A DNA stretch of 64,000 bases from Sphingobium aromaticiconvertens (GTDB taxonomy: Bacteria > Pseudomonadota > Alphaproteobacteria > Sphingomonadales > Sphingomonadaceae). The translations under genes were made by a program, and so were the position numbers. Below, piece by piece: positions 1-8,190 of the stretch; within the stretch, counting starts at the first letter, position 1; each line of letters opens with the position of its first letter. The stretch is taken from assembly GCF_037154075.1 (NCBI RefSeq), contig NZ_JBANRJ010000001.1, positions 4,273,501 through 4,337,500 of the forward strand. Direction: 5' to 3'. The notes beneath the pieces are model-generated. The model saw only the letters and a program-made list of their open reading frames with translations, was not told the origin of the DNA and did no database searches.

Positions 1-265
1 GCGGCAACAGCAAACCGGATTTCAGATAAGCCAGCCACGCCGCCATCACCAGATAGTCCGCCGCCAGCTCCAGCTTCAGCTTCTGCGCGCCCTCGATAAA
101 GGCCAGATATTGCTCGGTTAACTCCAATATCGAGATTTCGCGCAGATCGACCTTCTGCGTCCGCGACAGCGCCAGCAACAGGTCGAGCGGCCCTTCCCAG
201 CTATCGAAGCTGACCGTCAGCACCTCCGGCCCCGCAGCCACCGGGGCGATGAAAAGATCGTCCAT
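1..265 (-). CDS. scpA: Segregation and condensation protein A, N-terminal part (window edge)
   Basis: ScpA is the kleisin-like subunit that bridges the SMC ATPase and ScpB in the chromosome-condensation complex. I translated the minus strand from the ATG at 265: 88 codons are present before the window ends. They contain the ScpA N-terminal pattern, a beta hairpin reading FDSWEGPLDLLLALSRTQ followed by KVDLREISI, LTEQYLAFI and a helix with LAADYLVMAAWLAYLKS. A GAGGG ribosome site lies about 9 bases before the ATG. The gene follows nagZ by 94 bases in the same direction, as is usual in sphingomonads. The C-terminal half lies outside the window, so intactness cannot be judged. Confidence 0.93.
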   Translation of the reverse strand, partial: MDDLFIAPVAAGPEVLTVSFDSWEGPLDLLLALSRTQKVDLREISILELTEQYLAFIEGAQKLKLELAADYLVMAAWLAYLKSGLLLP

Positions 266-290
266 TATCGCCAAACCCTCAGCACAATCT

Positions 291-320
291 CCGTTCGTGT
301 CGAGCGCAGTCGAGACACGC
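291..320 (+). repeat. Dispersed intergenic repeat, CCGTTCG family, copy A
   Basis: A 30-base element beginning CCGTTCGTGTCGAGCG lies between nagZ and scpA. Close relatives occur in inverted orientation at 38217-38246 and, more diverged, at 6411-6434. All three are intergenic, which suggests a small dispersed element and not coding sequence. Function is not known. Confidence 0.55.
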
Positions 321-359
321 TCGCGCAACCACAGGGGAAATGAAACGAGCGACCTGTCC

Positions 360-1367
360 TCACGCCAGCGCCAACAGCGTATCGCGCGTCGCCAGCAGTT
401 CCTCCAGTGGCGGCCCGTCGACCACCGGCACCGCCCGCGCCATCGCCCGGTCCAGCCGCCCGCGCGACACTGCGCTCATCTCCGGCAGCAGGTCCGCAAT
501 ACCCAGCATCTCGTCCATCCGCCCCCAGCAATTGAGCGCAATGTCGCACCCTGCCGCAACCACGCCCGCCGCCAGCACCGGCACCTCGCCTTTCAGCGCC
601 TTCATGTCCAGATCGTCGGACATCAACAGCCCGTCAAAACCGATCCGCTGGCGAATAATCGCCTCGATCACGGTCGGCGACAGGCTCGCGGGCCGCTCCG
701 CATCCCAGGCGGTATAGACGATATGCGCCGTCATCCCGATCGCCGCGTCATTCAGCGTATGGAACGGTGCCAGATCCGTCTCCAGCGCCTGCGCGTCGGC
801 GGTGACGGTCGGCAAATCCTTGTGGCTGTCCACCAGCGCCCGCCCATGCCCCGGCATATGCTTGACGATGCCGACGACCCCGCCCGCCTCCAGTCCCGCC
901 AATATCGCCCGCCCCAGCGCCGCAACCCGCATCGGCTCCGCGCCCAGAGTCCGGTCGCCCATGATGTCGCTCGCCCCCTCCTGCCGCACATCCAGCAGCG
1001 GCAGCGCATCGACGCTGATCCCGACCTCCGCCAGCGTCAGCGCAATCGCCTGCGCATTGGCCCGCGCGGCGGCAATCGCGCTGGACGGCGCGACGTCATA
1101 AAGCCGGTCGAACACCGCGCCGGGCGGAAAAGCAGGCCACACCGGCGCCTGCATCCGCGCCACGCGCCCCCCCTCCTGATCGATCATGACAAGCAGGTCA
1201 TCCCGCCCATGCAGCCCCCGCAAATCATCGGTCAACGCCCGCACCTGTGCCCTGTCAGCGATATTACGCCGAAACAAGATATAGCCAGCAGGATCAACGT
1301 CGCGAAAAAAAGCGCGCTCATCAGGGGTCAGCGTTTCGCCGGACAGGCCGAATATGACGGGTTTCAT
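360..1367 (-). CDS. nagZ: Beta-N-acetylhexosaminidase, glycoside hydrolase family 3
   Basis: NagZ removes N-acetylglucosamine from GlcNAc-anhydromuropeptides during cytoplasmic peptidoglycan recycling; in many bacteria its product feeds AmpC beta-lactamase induction. The 335-residue protein has the family signature KHMPGHG at residues 169-175 followed by D180-x-H182, the Asp-His pair that assists catalysis, and MSDDLDM near residue 251 carrying the nucleophile. No signal peptide is present, as expected for the cytoplasmic enzyme. It is normally the next gene after the SPOR-domain gene. Here the AT-rich insert separates the two, so nagZ may have lost its original upstream promoter or read-through. 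Confidence 0.95.
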   Translation of the reverse strand: MKPVIFGLSGETLTPDERAFFRDVDPAGYILFRRNIADRAQVRALTDDLRGLHGRDDLLVMIDQEGGRVARMQAPVWPAFPPGAVFDRLYDVAPSSAIAAARANAQAIALTLAEVGISVDALPLLDVRQEGASDIMGDRTLGAEPMRVAALGRAILAGLEAGGVVGIVKHMPGHGRALVDSHKDLPTVTADAQALETDLAPFHTLNDAAIGMTAHIVYTAWDAERPASLSPTVIEAIIRQRIGFDGLLMSDDLDMKALKGEVPVLAAGVVAAGCDIALNCWGRMDEMLGIADLLPEMSAVSRGRLDRAMARAVPVVDGPPLEELLATRDTLLALA

Positions 1368-1564
1368 GGGAGTGAGATTAGCGGGAGTGAGAGGCGGTGT
1401 CGAAGGGGTTTATGGGGGCTGAAGGAAATAGGGAGCCACCACACGGCTCTTAGCCTTGAGAAGCACAGTGCCAGAGCAACCTGCCCGTAGTTTGAATCTC
1501 AATTTTTCAAAGCCATGTCGAATATTCGCTCTTGAACTCAGCGTTTCTCGGAGCCTCCCCGGGG

Positions 1565-1590
1565 TTGATATGCACCTCTAAAAGTATAAA
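1565..1590 (+). promoter_or_regulatory. Candidate promoter of the DUF5343/HEPN pair
   Basis: TTGATA at 1565-1570 and TATAAA at 1585-1590 resemble -35 and -10 boxes, but the 14-base spacing is shorter than the usual 16-18. It is the only promoter-like pair seen just upstream of the module, and is tentative. Confidence 0.25.
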
Positions 1591-1612
1591 CTCGCACAAA
1601 CGGGGGAATATT

Positions 1613-2269
1613 ATGGCACTTTTGAATCAACCGACCCAAGTTTATACTCAAATTCCGAAGTTTCTCGAAACCCTTCGGGCCGGCACAGCACCAGCCAATT
1701 TCAATAATCAGTTCCTAAAGGACATTGGTTTTAAATCGTCAAATCACCGAGCATTTATTCCGCTCCTTAAAGGCCTCGGATTCCTGACGTCAGACGGAAC
1801 CCCTACTGATCGATATAAGCAGTTTTTGGATGGAAGTCGCTGGAAACAAGTATTAGCGGAAGCAGTAAAAGAGGCTTACAGTGATATTTTCGTTATAAAA
1901 GCCAAACCATCGAGTTCTGATCTTTCTATGGTGCAAGGAAAATTCAAAAGCACCTACAATTTATCTGATGTGTCAGCAGAACGAGCAGCAAAGACGTTCT
2001 TAGCCTTAGCGCCACTTTGCGATATAGATATTCTCCATGGGCCTTCCAAGGCATCAACTGCTGCTTCGACGTCCAACGCTACGGCAGAATCGGTTGAGAT
2101 TTCAACACCTAAGGCAGAAATAGAATCATCTCCATCTCATATACATAAGCAGACTAGGGCAAGCCCACTGGGTTTGCACTACAATATACAAATCCACTTA
2201 CCCGCCACCAAGGAAGTCGAAGTTTACAACGCCATCTTCAAATCTATCAAGGAACATCTTCTTGACTAA
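1613..2269 (+). CDS. DUF5343 domain protein, first gene of the HEPN module
   Basis: The 218-residue soluble protein matches the DUF5343 family pattern: an N-terminal helical block with FLKDIGFKSSNHRAFIPLLK and LGFLTSDGTPTDRY, a middle with AVKEAYSDIF, a low-complexity linker rich in Ser, Thr and Ala at about residues 145-180, and a C-terminal motif with YNIQIHLP and YNAIFKSIKEHL. The ATG at 1613 is chosen because GGGGG lies 6-7 bases upstream; an in-frame start at 1532 adds residues with no family character. Its stop overlaps the HEPN gene start by 8 bases, so the two are translationally coupled. The biochemical role of DUF5343 is unknown to me. From its position it could be a sensor, antitoxin or target-recognition partner of the HEPN protein; that is inference. 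Confidence 0.85.
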   Translation: MALLNQPTQVYTQIPKFLETLRAGTAPANFNNQFLKDIGFKSSNHRAFIPLLKGLGFLTSDGTPTDRYKQFLDGSRWKQVLAEAVKEAYSDIFVIKAKPSSSDLSMVQGKFKSTYNLSDVSAERAAKTFLALAPLCDIDILHGPSKASTAASTSNATAESVEISTPKAEIESSPSHIHKQTRASPLGLHYNIQIHLPATKEVEVYNAIFKSIKEHLLD

Positions 2270-2490
2270 AATAGGTCGTGATCTGCGAGATTTTGTTTTT
2301 CGTGGCTTACTTTTTGAGTCAGAAGCCGAAATATTTCGTCGAGCAGGTATCAATGTGGGTATCGACGTCGGAGCAGCAGAAGAACAATTGCTATTCCAAG
2401 CCCTCGCGCCTTTCGGCGTTCCGCGACGTAACAGCGCGCTAGAGATGGCGCGCCTCTATGCGATCCTACACGCATTCGAAAATGAAGTTA

Positions 2491-2500
2491 GGGTCAGGAC
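2491..2500 (+). repeat. IS left terminal inverted repeat
   Basis: GGGTCAGGAC is preceded by TA (2489-2490). Similarity to the other end fades after these ten bases. Confidence 0.9.
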
Positions 2501-3261
2501 TCATTGATTGATCCAGAATATAACGGTCGCGGCGATGCAGATGGCGGACATGAAGGTATGGGCGCAACGATCGTAGCGCGTGTGGATGCGCCGCCAGTCC
2601 TTGATCCTGCCGAACATATTCTCGACTTTGTGCCGCTGTCTATAGAGCGCCGTGTCGTGTGGAATGGGCACTTTCCGGTTCCCCTTTGACGGGATGCAGG
2701 CCGTGATCTTGCGGTCGGCCAGTGCCGCGCGGAACCAGTCGGCGTCATAGCCCTTGTCGCCCAGCAGGACCTTTGCCTTCGGGAAGGCATCGATCATCAG
2801 TGCAGCGCCCTTATAATCGCTCATCTGCCCTTCACTGAGCAGCATGATGAGCGGTCGGCCTTTGCCATCGCATACGGCATGTAGCTTGGAGTTCAGGCCG
2901 CCTTTGGTGCGTCCGATACGTCGGGGAACATCCCCTTTTTAAGCAGGCTTGCCGCCGTCCGGTGTGCTTTCAGGTGGGTTGCATCGATCATCAACTGGTC
3001 GGGCTTGCCGCCCTTTGCTGCCAAGCCAGCGAAGATTTTGTTGAACACGCCGAGCCTGCTCCAGCGGATGAAACGATTGTAGATCGTCTTGTGTGGGCCA
3101 TACTCCTTGGGCGCGTCGCGCCACATCAGCCCGTGCTTGATGACGTAAATGATCCCAGACACTATCCGCCGATCATCCACTCTTGGCACCCCATGAGACA
3201 AGGGAAAATACGGCTCGATCCGGCGCATCTGCGCCTCACTCAGCAGAAACGGAACATCCAT
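2501..3261 (-). CDS. IS5-family DDE transposase, two frames joined by a likely -1 frameshift
   Basis: Frame A runs 3261 to 2893 (122 residues) and starts at an ATG preceded by TAGGAGG. It carries the DUF4096-like N-terminal DNA-binding region and the first catalytic Asp in MIDATHLKAHRT. Frame B, ending at 2501, carries the second Asp in GDKGYDAD and the catalytic Glu in VENMFGRIKDWRRI. The frames overlap, and a run of five A and four G on the coding strand (complement of 2932-2940) is a plausible slippery site. A -1 shift there gives one protein of about 253 residues, a normal length for the IS427 group. Without the shift only the inactive N-terminal product is made. Confidence 0.9.
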
Positions 3262-3325
3262 CGGCAGCGCCTCCTAACGCTGCTATTGAATCAACCCATC
3301 ACCCAATGCGCAAGCAATTTAACAG

Positions 3326-3335
3326 GTCCTGACCC
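3326..3335 (+). repeat. IS right terminal inverted repeat
   Basis: GTCCTGACCC is the exact complement of the left end and is followed by the second TA copy at 3336-3337. Confidence 0.9.
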
Positions 3336-3851
3336 TAGGTCACTCATTCGAGAAACACTTGATGAACAACTTCAGCTTGATTGGTGGGATACCCAAGCAG
3401 TACCAAATAGCGTGAAGAAAATGGCTGAATCCCGACAAAAGACCGCTGAAAAAGACTCATGGCTGGAAGGAGCCAAAGGTGATCGATTAGAATTCGTCGA
3501 TTTTGGCGATTTAGCCACAATAATTTTACAGAATTGGGAATGTTTCAAGGACTTCATGCCCGGTCAAGAATGGATCAAGCAGCGTATGATGGAACTGGAA
3601 AAGGCTCGGAATTTCATTGCCCATAATCGTATGTTACTACCAAGCGAATTTCAGAGAATCTATATGTATATATCTGATTGGAATAAGGTCATCGGCCTGT
3701 AGCAGTTGCTATCCGCCCTCTTCATTCATCGAACATTTAGGTGATTGAGTGAGTGAACATCTGTATGCTGCACAAGGAATTGAGGATGTTCTCGAGAAGG
3801 AAGTGCCGTTCTGATCGTTCTCAAGAAGCCCCGTTGCAGACTTCATCCCCC

Positions 3852-4577
3852 TCAATTCACCACCAGACAACTCTCTCCCGCCACCTTCAGCTTGCCGCAC
3901 AGCGTCCCCGCCTGTGCGCCTGCCGCCGCGCGCAGGCGATAGACGGTGCCGCCGCCTACTTCCGCCGCTTCGATCGTCATCGGCAGCGGCGCCAGATAGG
4001 CGAAGCGCTTCGATAGACGCCCCCATGCATCCTTCGCGCCCGACTGGCTGCCATAGGCGCCCAACTGGATCATCGCCCCGCCGGGCTTCGGCGCGGTTGC
4101 GGCCTGTACGGGCTTGGCGTTGGTTTCGTCCGCAACCTTCGCGTTGAAGCTGGCCGCGGGCTTGTTCGCAACCGGCGGCTTGGCCTTTTCCGCCGGAGGG
4201 GTCGTGCCGGTGATCGGCGCCTCGGGCACGCGGCTGGGGTCGATCCGGCCGTCGCGCGCCACGCCTTCGCTGGCGGCATAGCTGGCGTCGCCCTCGCCGT
4301 CGAACTTTCGGGCATCCGCCTCGCTCGCGGCGATCTTGTAGCTGTCGGTGGGCGCGGGGATCAGCACGCCCTCGCCCTCCGCGCCGCCGCCCTGCCGGTT
4401 CTGCACCCACCAGGCGCCGCCCACGACCGCCGCCAGCAGCGCCAGACCCGCCAGGATCAGCAGCAACAGCTTGAGCGGCGACACGCCTTCGGACGCATCC
4501 TCATCGGCGGCAGGTTCCAGCCAGGGCAGCCGATCCTCGTCATCAAGGTCCAGTTGCCCGCGTGCATAATCGCCCAT
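3852..4577 (-). CDS. SPOR-domain membrane protein
   Basis: SPOR domains bind denuded septal peptidoglycan, so proteins of this type usually act at the division site. The 241-residue protein has an acidic cytoplasmic N terminus, one transmembrane helix at about 34-60 (LLLLILAGLALLAAVVGG), a Pro/Ala-rich periplasmic linker, and a C-terminal SPOR domain from about 165 with IQLGAYGSQSGAKDAWGRL and VYRLRAAAG. It starts 18 bases after the argS stop, so the two are probably cotranscribed. In related genomes nagZ follows directly; here the AT-rich island intervenes. Confidence 0.9.
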   Translation of the reverse strand: MGDYARGQLDLDDEDRLPWLEPAADEDASEGVSPLKLLLLILAGLALLAAVVGGAWWVQNRQGGGAEGEGVLIPAPTDSYKIAASEADARKFDGEGDASYAASEGVARDGRIDPSRVPEAPITGTTPPAEKAKPPVANKPAASFNAKVADETNAKPVQAATAPKPGGAMIQLGAYGSQSGAKDAWGRLSKRFAYLAPLPMTIEAAEVGGGTVYRLRAAAGAQAGTLCGKLKVAGESCLVVN

Positions 4578-4595
4578 TGCCTGTCTATCCCCGCG

Positions 4596-6323
4596 TCACT
4601 GCATTTCGGTCAGGGCCGCGACGCCCATCAGCGCCAGCCCGTTGCGGATAATCTGCCCTATTCCCCGGCTCAAGAAAAGCCGTGCCGATGTAAGCGCCAC
4701 ATCGTCGCTCAGGATCACGCGGGCGCGCGGATCATCATTGCCCATATTCCACCAGCCATGGAAGGCCGACGCCAAGTCATTGAGATAGAAGGCAATACGG
4801 TGCGGCTCGCGGGCCAGCGCTGCCCCTTCGACAATGCGAGGGAATTGCGCGGCCAGCTTGACCAGACCCAGTTCATGCGTCCCAAGCCGGGACAGGTCGG
4901 GCGCGGGCAGATCCATCCCCGCCTCTGCGACCTTGCGACCGAGCGAGGAAATACGCGCATGGGCATATTGGACATAGAAGACCGGATTGTCCTTCGACGC
5001 CTCCACCACCTTGGCAAAGTCGAAGTCCATCTGCGCGTCGGCCTTGCGCGTCAACATGGTGAAGCGCACCACATCCTTGCCCACTTCCTGCACCACATCG
5101 GCCAGCGTCACGAAATTACCCGCGCGCTTGGACATTTTCACCGGCTCGCCCTCGCGCAGCAGGCGGACCATCTGGATCAGCTTGAGGTCGAACCGCACCT
5201 TGCCCTCGGTCAGCGCCGCGACCGCCGCCTGGATGCGCTTGACCGTGCCCCCATGATCCGCGCCCCAAATGTCGATCAACTGGTCGGCGCTCTGCGCTTT
5301 CTGGAAATGATAGGCCATGTCCGCGCCGAAATAGGTCCAGCCACCGTTGGACTTCTTGATCGCGCGATCCTGATCGTCGCCGAACTTGGTCGACCGGAAC
5401 AGTGGCAGTTCGACCGGCTCCCAATCTTCGGGCGTTTCGCCCTTGGGCGCTTCCAGCACCCCGTCATAGACCAGATCATGCGCCCGCAGCCACGCTTCGG
5501 CTGCCTCCGGTTTGCCCGCCGCCTGCAATTCCGCCTCGGACGAGAAGACGTCATGATGAATGCCCAGCAGCGCCAGATCGTCCCGGATCATCACCATCAT
5601 CGCGGCAACCGCGCGCGTGCGGAACAGGATCAGCCATTCGCTTTCCGCTGCGCTTACGTAGCGATCGCCAAATTCCGCCGCCAACGCCTGCCCAACAGGC
5701 ACCAGATAGTCCCCCGGATACAGGCCTTCGCCCAGCTCGCCAACCGCCTCGCCCAGCGCCTCGCGATAGCGAAAATGCGCGGAGCGAGCGAGAACATCGA
5801 CCTGACCGCCCGCGTCATTGATATAATATTCGCGAATGACCTTGTGCCCGATATAGTCGAGCAAGGTCGCCAGCGCGTCCCCCACCACCGCGCCGCGGCA
5901 ATGACCCATATGCATGGGACCGGTCGGGTTGGCCGACACATATTCGACATTGACGGTAACGCCCTTGCCCATGTCCGAACGCCCATAATCGGCCCCGTCC
6001 GCATGGATCGCGGCCAGTTCCGCGCGCCACGTGGGATCGGTCAGTGTCAGGTTGATGAAACCGGGACCAGCGATCGACGCGCTCGCCACCTCATCCAGCG
6101 CCTCCAGCCCTGCGACGATCTTCTCCGCCAGTGCGCGGGGATTGGTGCCAGCAGGCTTGGCCAATACCATCGCGGCATTGGTGGCCAGGTCGCCATGCGA
6201 GGGATCGCGCGGCGGCTCCACCGTCACGGTCTTGCGGGCAAGGCCAGCGGGCAGCGCGCCCTCAGCCTCAAGCCGATCGAGGACAGCATTCAGATGGGTC
6301 GCGAAGCGGGCATAGAGGGACAC
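4596..6323 (-). CDS. argS: Arginyl-tRNA synthetase
   Basis: ArgS charges tRNA-Arg with arginine in the cytoplasm. The 575-residue class I enzyme shows the HIGH-type motif as HMGH at 138-141 within SANPTGPMHMGH, the KMSKR loop in VKMSKRAG, the N-terminal Add1 domain (DLATNAAMVLAK) and a C-terminal DALR anticodon-binding domain ending near LALMGVAAL. The reading frame begins with GTG at 6323; the AAGAAAG upstream is a poor ribosome site. It lies downstream of a lipoprotein gene and upstream of the SPOR gene on the same strand. Confidence 0.97.
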   Translation of the reverse strand: MSLYARFATHLNAVLDRLEAEGALPAGLARKTVTVEPPRDPSHGDLATNAAMVLAKPAGTNPRALAEKIVAGLEALDEVASASIAGPGFINLTLTDPTWRAELAAIHADGADYGRSDMGKGVTVNVEYVSANPTGPMHMGHCRGAVVGDALATLLDYIGHKVIREYYINDAGGQVDVLARSAHFRYREALGEAVGELGEGLYPGDYLVPVGQALAAEFGDRYVSAAESEWLILFRTRAVAAMMVMIRDDLALLGIHHDVFSSEAELQAAGKPEAAEAWLRAHDLVYDGVLEAPKGETPEDWEPVELPLFRSTKFGDDQDRAIKKSNGGWTYFGADMAYHFQKAQSADQLIDIWGADHGGTVKRIQAAVAALTEGKVRFDLKLIQMVRLLREGEPVKMSKRAGNFVTLADVVQEVGKDVVRFTMLTRKADAQMDFDFAKVVEASKDNPVFYVQYAHARISSLGRKVAEAGMDLPAPDLSRLGTHELGLVKLAAQFPRIVEGAALAREPHRIAFYLNDLASAFHGWWNMGNDDPRARVILSDDVALTSARLFLSRGIGQIIRNGLALMGVAALTEMQ

Positions 6324-6410
6324 GGGACAACTTTCTTCAAAAAAAGCCCCATTCGTCCGGCATCGTCGAAAGCGCGTCCCTGTTTTCCTGGTACGCTTGC
6401 TAGGAACTGG

Positions 6411-6434
6411 CCCTCGATAGGCTCGGCCCGAACG
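6411..6434 (-). repeat. Dispersed intergenic repeat, CCGTTCG family, copy B
   Basis: On the minus strand this reads CCGTTCGGGCCGAGCC and continues with a TATCGAGGG-type end, a diverged member of the family seen at 291-320 and 38217-38246. It lies between a lipoprotein gene and argS. Confidence 0.45.
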
Positions 6435-6448
6435 GGGTAAAATCGGGC

Positions 6449-7093
6449 TTAGCGCGTAGCGTTGTAGCGGAGCTGGTCCTGGGTCAGGTTGAACCCGATC
6501 AGCAGCTCGAAACTGGTTCGCGTCAACGCCGCCTTCACCTCAGGCTGGGCGAAGGGATCGAGCGCCGCATCGGGATCGCCCGCCTTGCGCTTCTGCGTGA
6601 TCAGCCTCTGGACTTCAGGCGGCAGCGTCGCCGCATTCTTCTCCACATAGGAACCCGCCTTGGCGACCGTGCTGGCGCGATAGGCACCCGGTGCGAAGTC
6701 CAGCGTTACCTGCCCCACCCGCTTGGCGACCACCGCCGTCCCGCCGCGCACAACGGTTGCGAAATAGGGCAGCGTCACCTGTCGCGCCGCGCTGGCGTCG
6801 CTGCGGCGGGCGCTGACGGTGAAGGTCGCCTCGGTATAAAGCTGCGCGCCATCCGAGCAGGTCGAGCGCAGGTCGGTGAGGTTGGCCACCACGTCGATCG
6901 CCGACGCATCCCGGCTCTGCGCCGGATTGAACAGGGTAACGTCGCCCGTATAGGTCGGAATCGCGGCGACCGGGCAGGCCGACCGCACGGCAATGATGCC
7001 GCCGGTGGCGTCGATCTCGCCCTTCCGTGTACAACCGGCAAGAGCCACGAGAATCAGTCCGGTCAGCGCAAATCTGGAAAATGTCACAGGCAA
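6449..7093 (-). CDS. Predicted lipoprotein of unknown function
   Basis: The 214-residue protein begins with a lipoprotein signal, LILVALAGC, with Cys21 as the predicted lipidated residue. The rest is soluble and beta-rich in appearance, with DVVANLTDLRSTC, TVSARRSDA and LPYFATVVRGG, and ends FELLIGFNLTQDQLRYNATR. I do not recognise a named domain, although it resembles sphingomonad lipoproteins found beside argS. It is divergent from ispH, with about 130 bases between them. Location should be an inner-facing or periplasmic membrane surface. Confidence 0.75.
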   Translation of the reverse strand: MPVTFSRFALTGLILVALAGCTRKGEIDATGGIIAVRSACPVAAIPTYTGDVTLFNPAQSRDASAIDVVANLTDLRSTCSDGAQLYTEATFTVSARRSDASAARQVTLPYFATVVRGGTAVVAKRVGQVTLDFAPGAYRASTVAKAGSYVEKNAATLPPEVQRLITQKRKAGDPDAALDPFAQPEVKAALTRTSFELLIGFNLTQDQLRYNATR

Positions 7094-7224
7094 TCCCTTG
7101 GGAAACGGCGTTGCGCTTCTTATCCGTCCCCTTTGGCGGGCGCAACCGAAAGGACGCAGCCACCTTTCGACGGATGCTTTAGGGCACTGGCGTCGTCCAC
7201 GCCTTTCGCCTAAGTCGCGCTATT

Positions 7225-8184
7225 ATGACAGAGGCTCTCCACATCCGTCCGCCCCTCAAGCTGATGATCGCCGCCCCGCGCGGCTTCTGTGCGGGCGTCG
7301 ACCGCGCGATCGTGATCGTGGAACGCGCGATCGAGAAATATGGTGCGCCCGTCTATGTCAGGCATGAAATCGTTCACAATAAATATGTCGTGGATAGCCT
7401 GAAGGCCAAGGGCGCAATCTTCATCGAGGAACTGGAGCAGGTGCCCGACGGCATGCCCGTCGTCTTCTCCGCCCATGGGGTTCCCAAATCGGTGCCTGCG
7501 CAAGCGACCGAACGCGACCTGCCCTTTCTGGATGCGACCTGCCCGCTGGTCAGCAAGGTCCATCGGCAGGCCGAACGGCAGGTGGAGGCCGGACGCCATA
7601 TCCTCTTCATCGGGCATAAGGGGCATCCGGAAGTCATTGGTACTTTCGGGCAGGTGCCCGAGGGGACAATGAGCCTCATCGAAACGGTCGAGGATGCCGA
7701 AGCGTTCACGCCCACCGATCCTGACAATCTCTCTTTCCTGACGCAAACGACGCTTTCGGTGGACGATACCGCCGCGATCGTCGCTGCCCTGCATAGCCGC
7801 TTCCCAACGATCCTGGCGCCCAAGGGCGAGGATATCTGCTACGCCACCTCCAATCGGCAGGCGGCGGTCAAGGCGATCACGACCGCCTGCGACGCGATTC
7901 TCGTGATCGGCGCGCCCAACAGCTCCAATTCGCTGCGCCTCGTCGAAGTCGCCGAACGGGAGGGCACGCTCGCCCGCCTGATCCAGCGCGCTGACGAAAT
8001 CGACTTTGACTGGCTGGCCAATGTGACGACGCTGGGCCTCACCGCCGGCGCGTCGGCACCTGAAATCCTGGTTCGCGAAGTGGTGGATCGCCTGAGCGAA
8101 CGCTTCACCATCACCGAGGAGCAGGTCGAAACTGCGACCGAAAGCATCTCGTTCAAGCTGCCCCGCAGCCTCGAAACGGTCTGA
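7225..8184 (+). CDS. ispH: 4-hydroxy-3-methylbut-2-enyl diphosphate reductase
   Basis: IspH catalyses the last step of the MEP pathway, reducing HMBPP to IPP and DMAPP with a [4Fe-4S] cluster. The 319-residue protein has the three cluster cysteines: C22 in [11 protein letters not shown]106 in DATCPLV and C205 in [21 protein letters not shown] and TAGASAPE bind substrate. Full length. It is followed 6 bases later by thrB and then rnhA. Isoprenoid products feed the decaprenyl diphosphate synthase at 37131-38168. Confidence 0.98.
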   Translation: MTEALHIRPPLKLMIAAPRGFCAGVDRAIVIVERAIEKYGAPVYVRHEIVHNKYVVDSLKAKGAIFIEELEQVPDGMPVVFSAHGVPKSVPAQATERDLPFLDATCPLVSKVHRQAERQVEAGRHILFIGHKGHPEVIGTFGQVPEGTMSLIETVEDAEAFTPTDPDNLSFLTQTTLSVDDTAAIVAALHSRFPTILAPKGEDICYATSNRQAAVKAITTACDAILVIGAPNSSNSLRLVEVAEREGTLARLIQRADEIDFDWLANVTTLGLTAGASAPEILVREVVDRLSERFTITEEQVETATESISFKLPRSLETV

Positions 8185-8190
8185 TTTCCG

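Larger units (their letters stand above)
2491..3335 (-). mobile_element. IS5-family insertion sequence, IS427-like, 845 bp
   Basis: The element is bounded by perfect 10-base inverted repeats, GGGTCAGGAC at 2491-2500 and its complement at 3326-3335, and flanked by a duplicated TA (2489-2490 and 3336-3337). The transposase is encoded on the minus strand in two overlapping frames, as in the IS427 group. Length, ends, short duplication and DDE transposase all agree. Both ends and both reading frames look intact and the duplication is exact, so the insertion is probably recent and possibly still mobile. Confidence 0.93.
2262..3702 (+). pseudogene. Swt1-type HEPN domain protein, split by an IS5-family insertion
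   Basis: The 5' fragment starts at TTG 2262, preceded by AAGGAA at 2249-2254, and now stops inside the IS at 2507. The 3' fragment runs from the IS end to 3702. Joining base 2490 to base 3338, which removes the IS and one TA copy, restores one frame of 198 codons (229 + 365 = 594 bases). The join reads FENEVRSLIRETLDEQL and continues DWWDTQAVPNSVKKMAE, typical of Swt1-like HEPN domains. Near the C terminus it has R167-N168-x3-H172 (ARNFIAHN), the R-x4-6-H signature of HEPN ribonucleases. That catalytic segment lies beyond the IS, so the present gene should be inactive unless the IS excises or the 3' part is started internally, for example at ATG 3421. Confidence 0.85.
1495..3720. other. AT-rich inserted island carrying the DUF5343/HEPN module and an IS
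   Basis: Between the SPOR gene and nagZ, two same-strand neighbours in a housekeeping cluster, about 2.2 kb of visibly AT-rich DNA runs on the opposite strand. Codon use outside the IS is rich in AAA, ATT, TTA and GAA, unlike the flanks. I found no flanking direct repeat, integrase or tRNA, so the boundaries are set by composition and good to perhaps 50 bases. Bases 3703-3851, up to the SPOR stop codon, hold no recognisable gene. The region is best read as horizontally acquired. Confidence 0.75.

Noticed and set aside
249..1490. 413-codon plus-strand frame over nagZ
   Set aside because: Antisense shadow of nagZ, Arg/His/Gln-rich, and nagZ has its catalytic motifs.
2962..3702. A single 246-codon plus-strand gene across the IS right end
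   Set aside because: Its first two-thirds is antisense to the transposase. Only the part after 3338 belongs to the HEPN gene.
4554..6440. 628-codon open frame antisense to argS
   Set aside because: Its sequence is Arg/His/Gln-rich and lacks any domain. It mirrors the codon pattern of argS, which is a certain gene.
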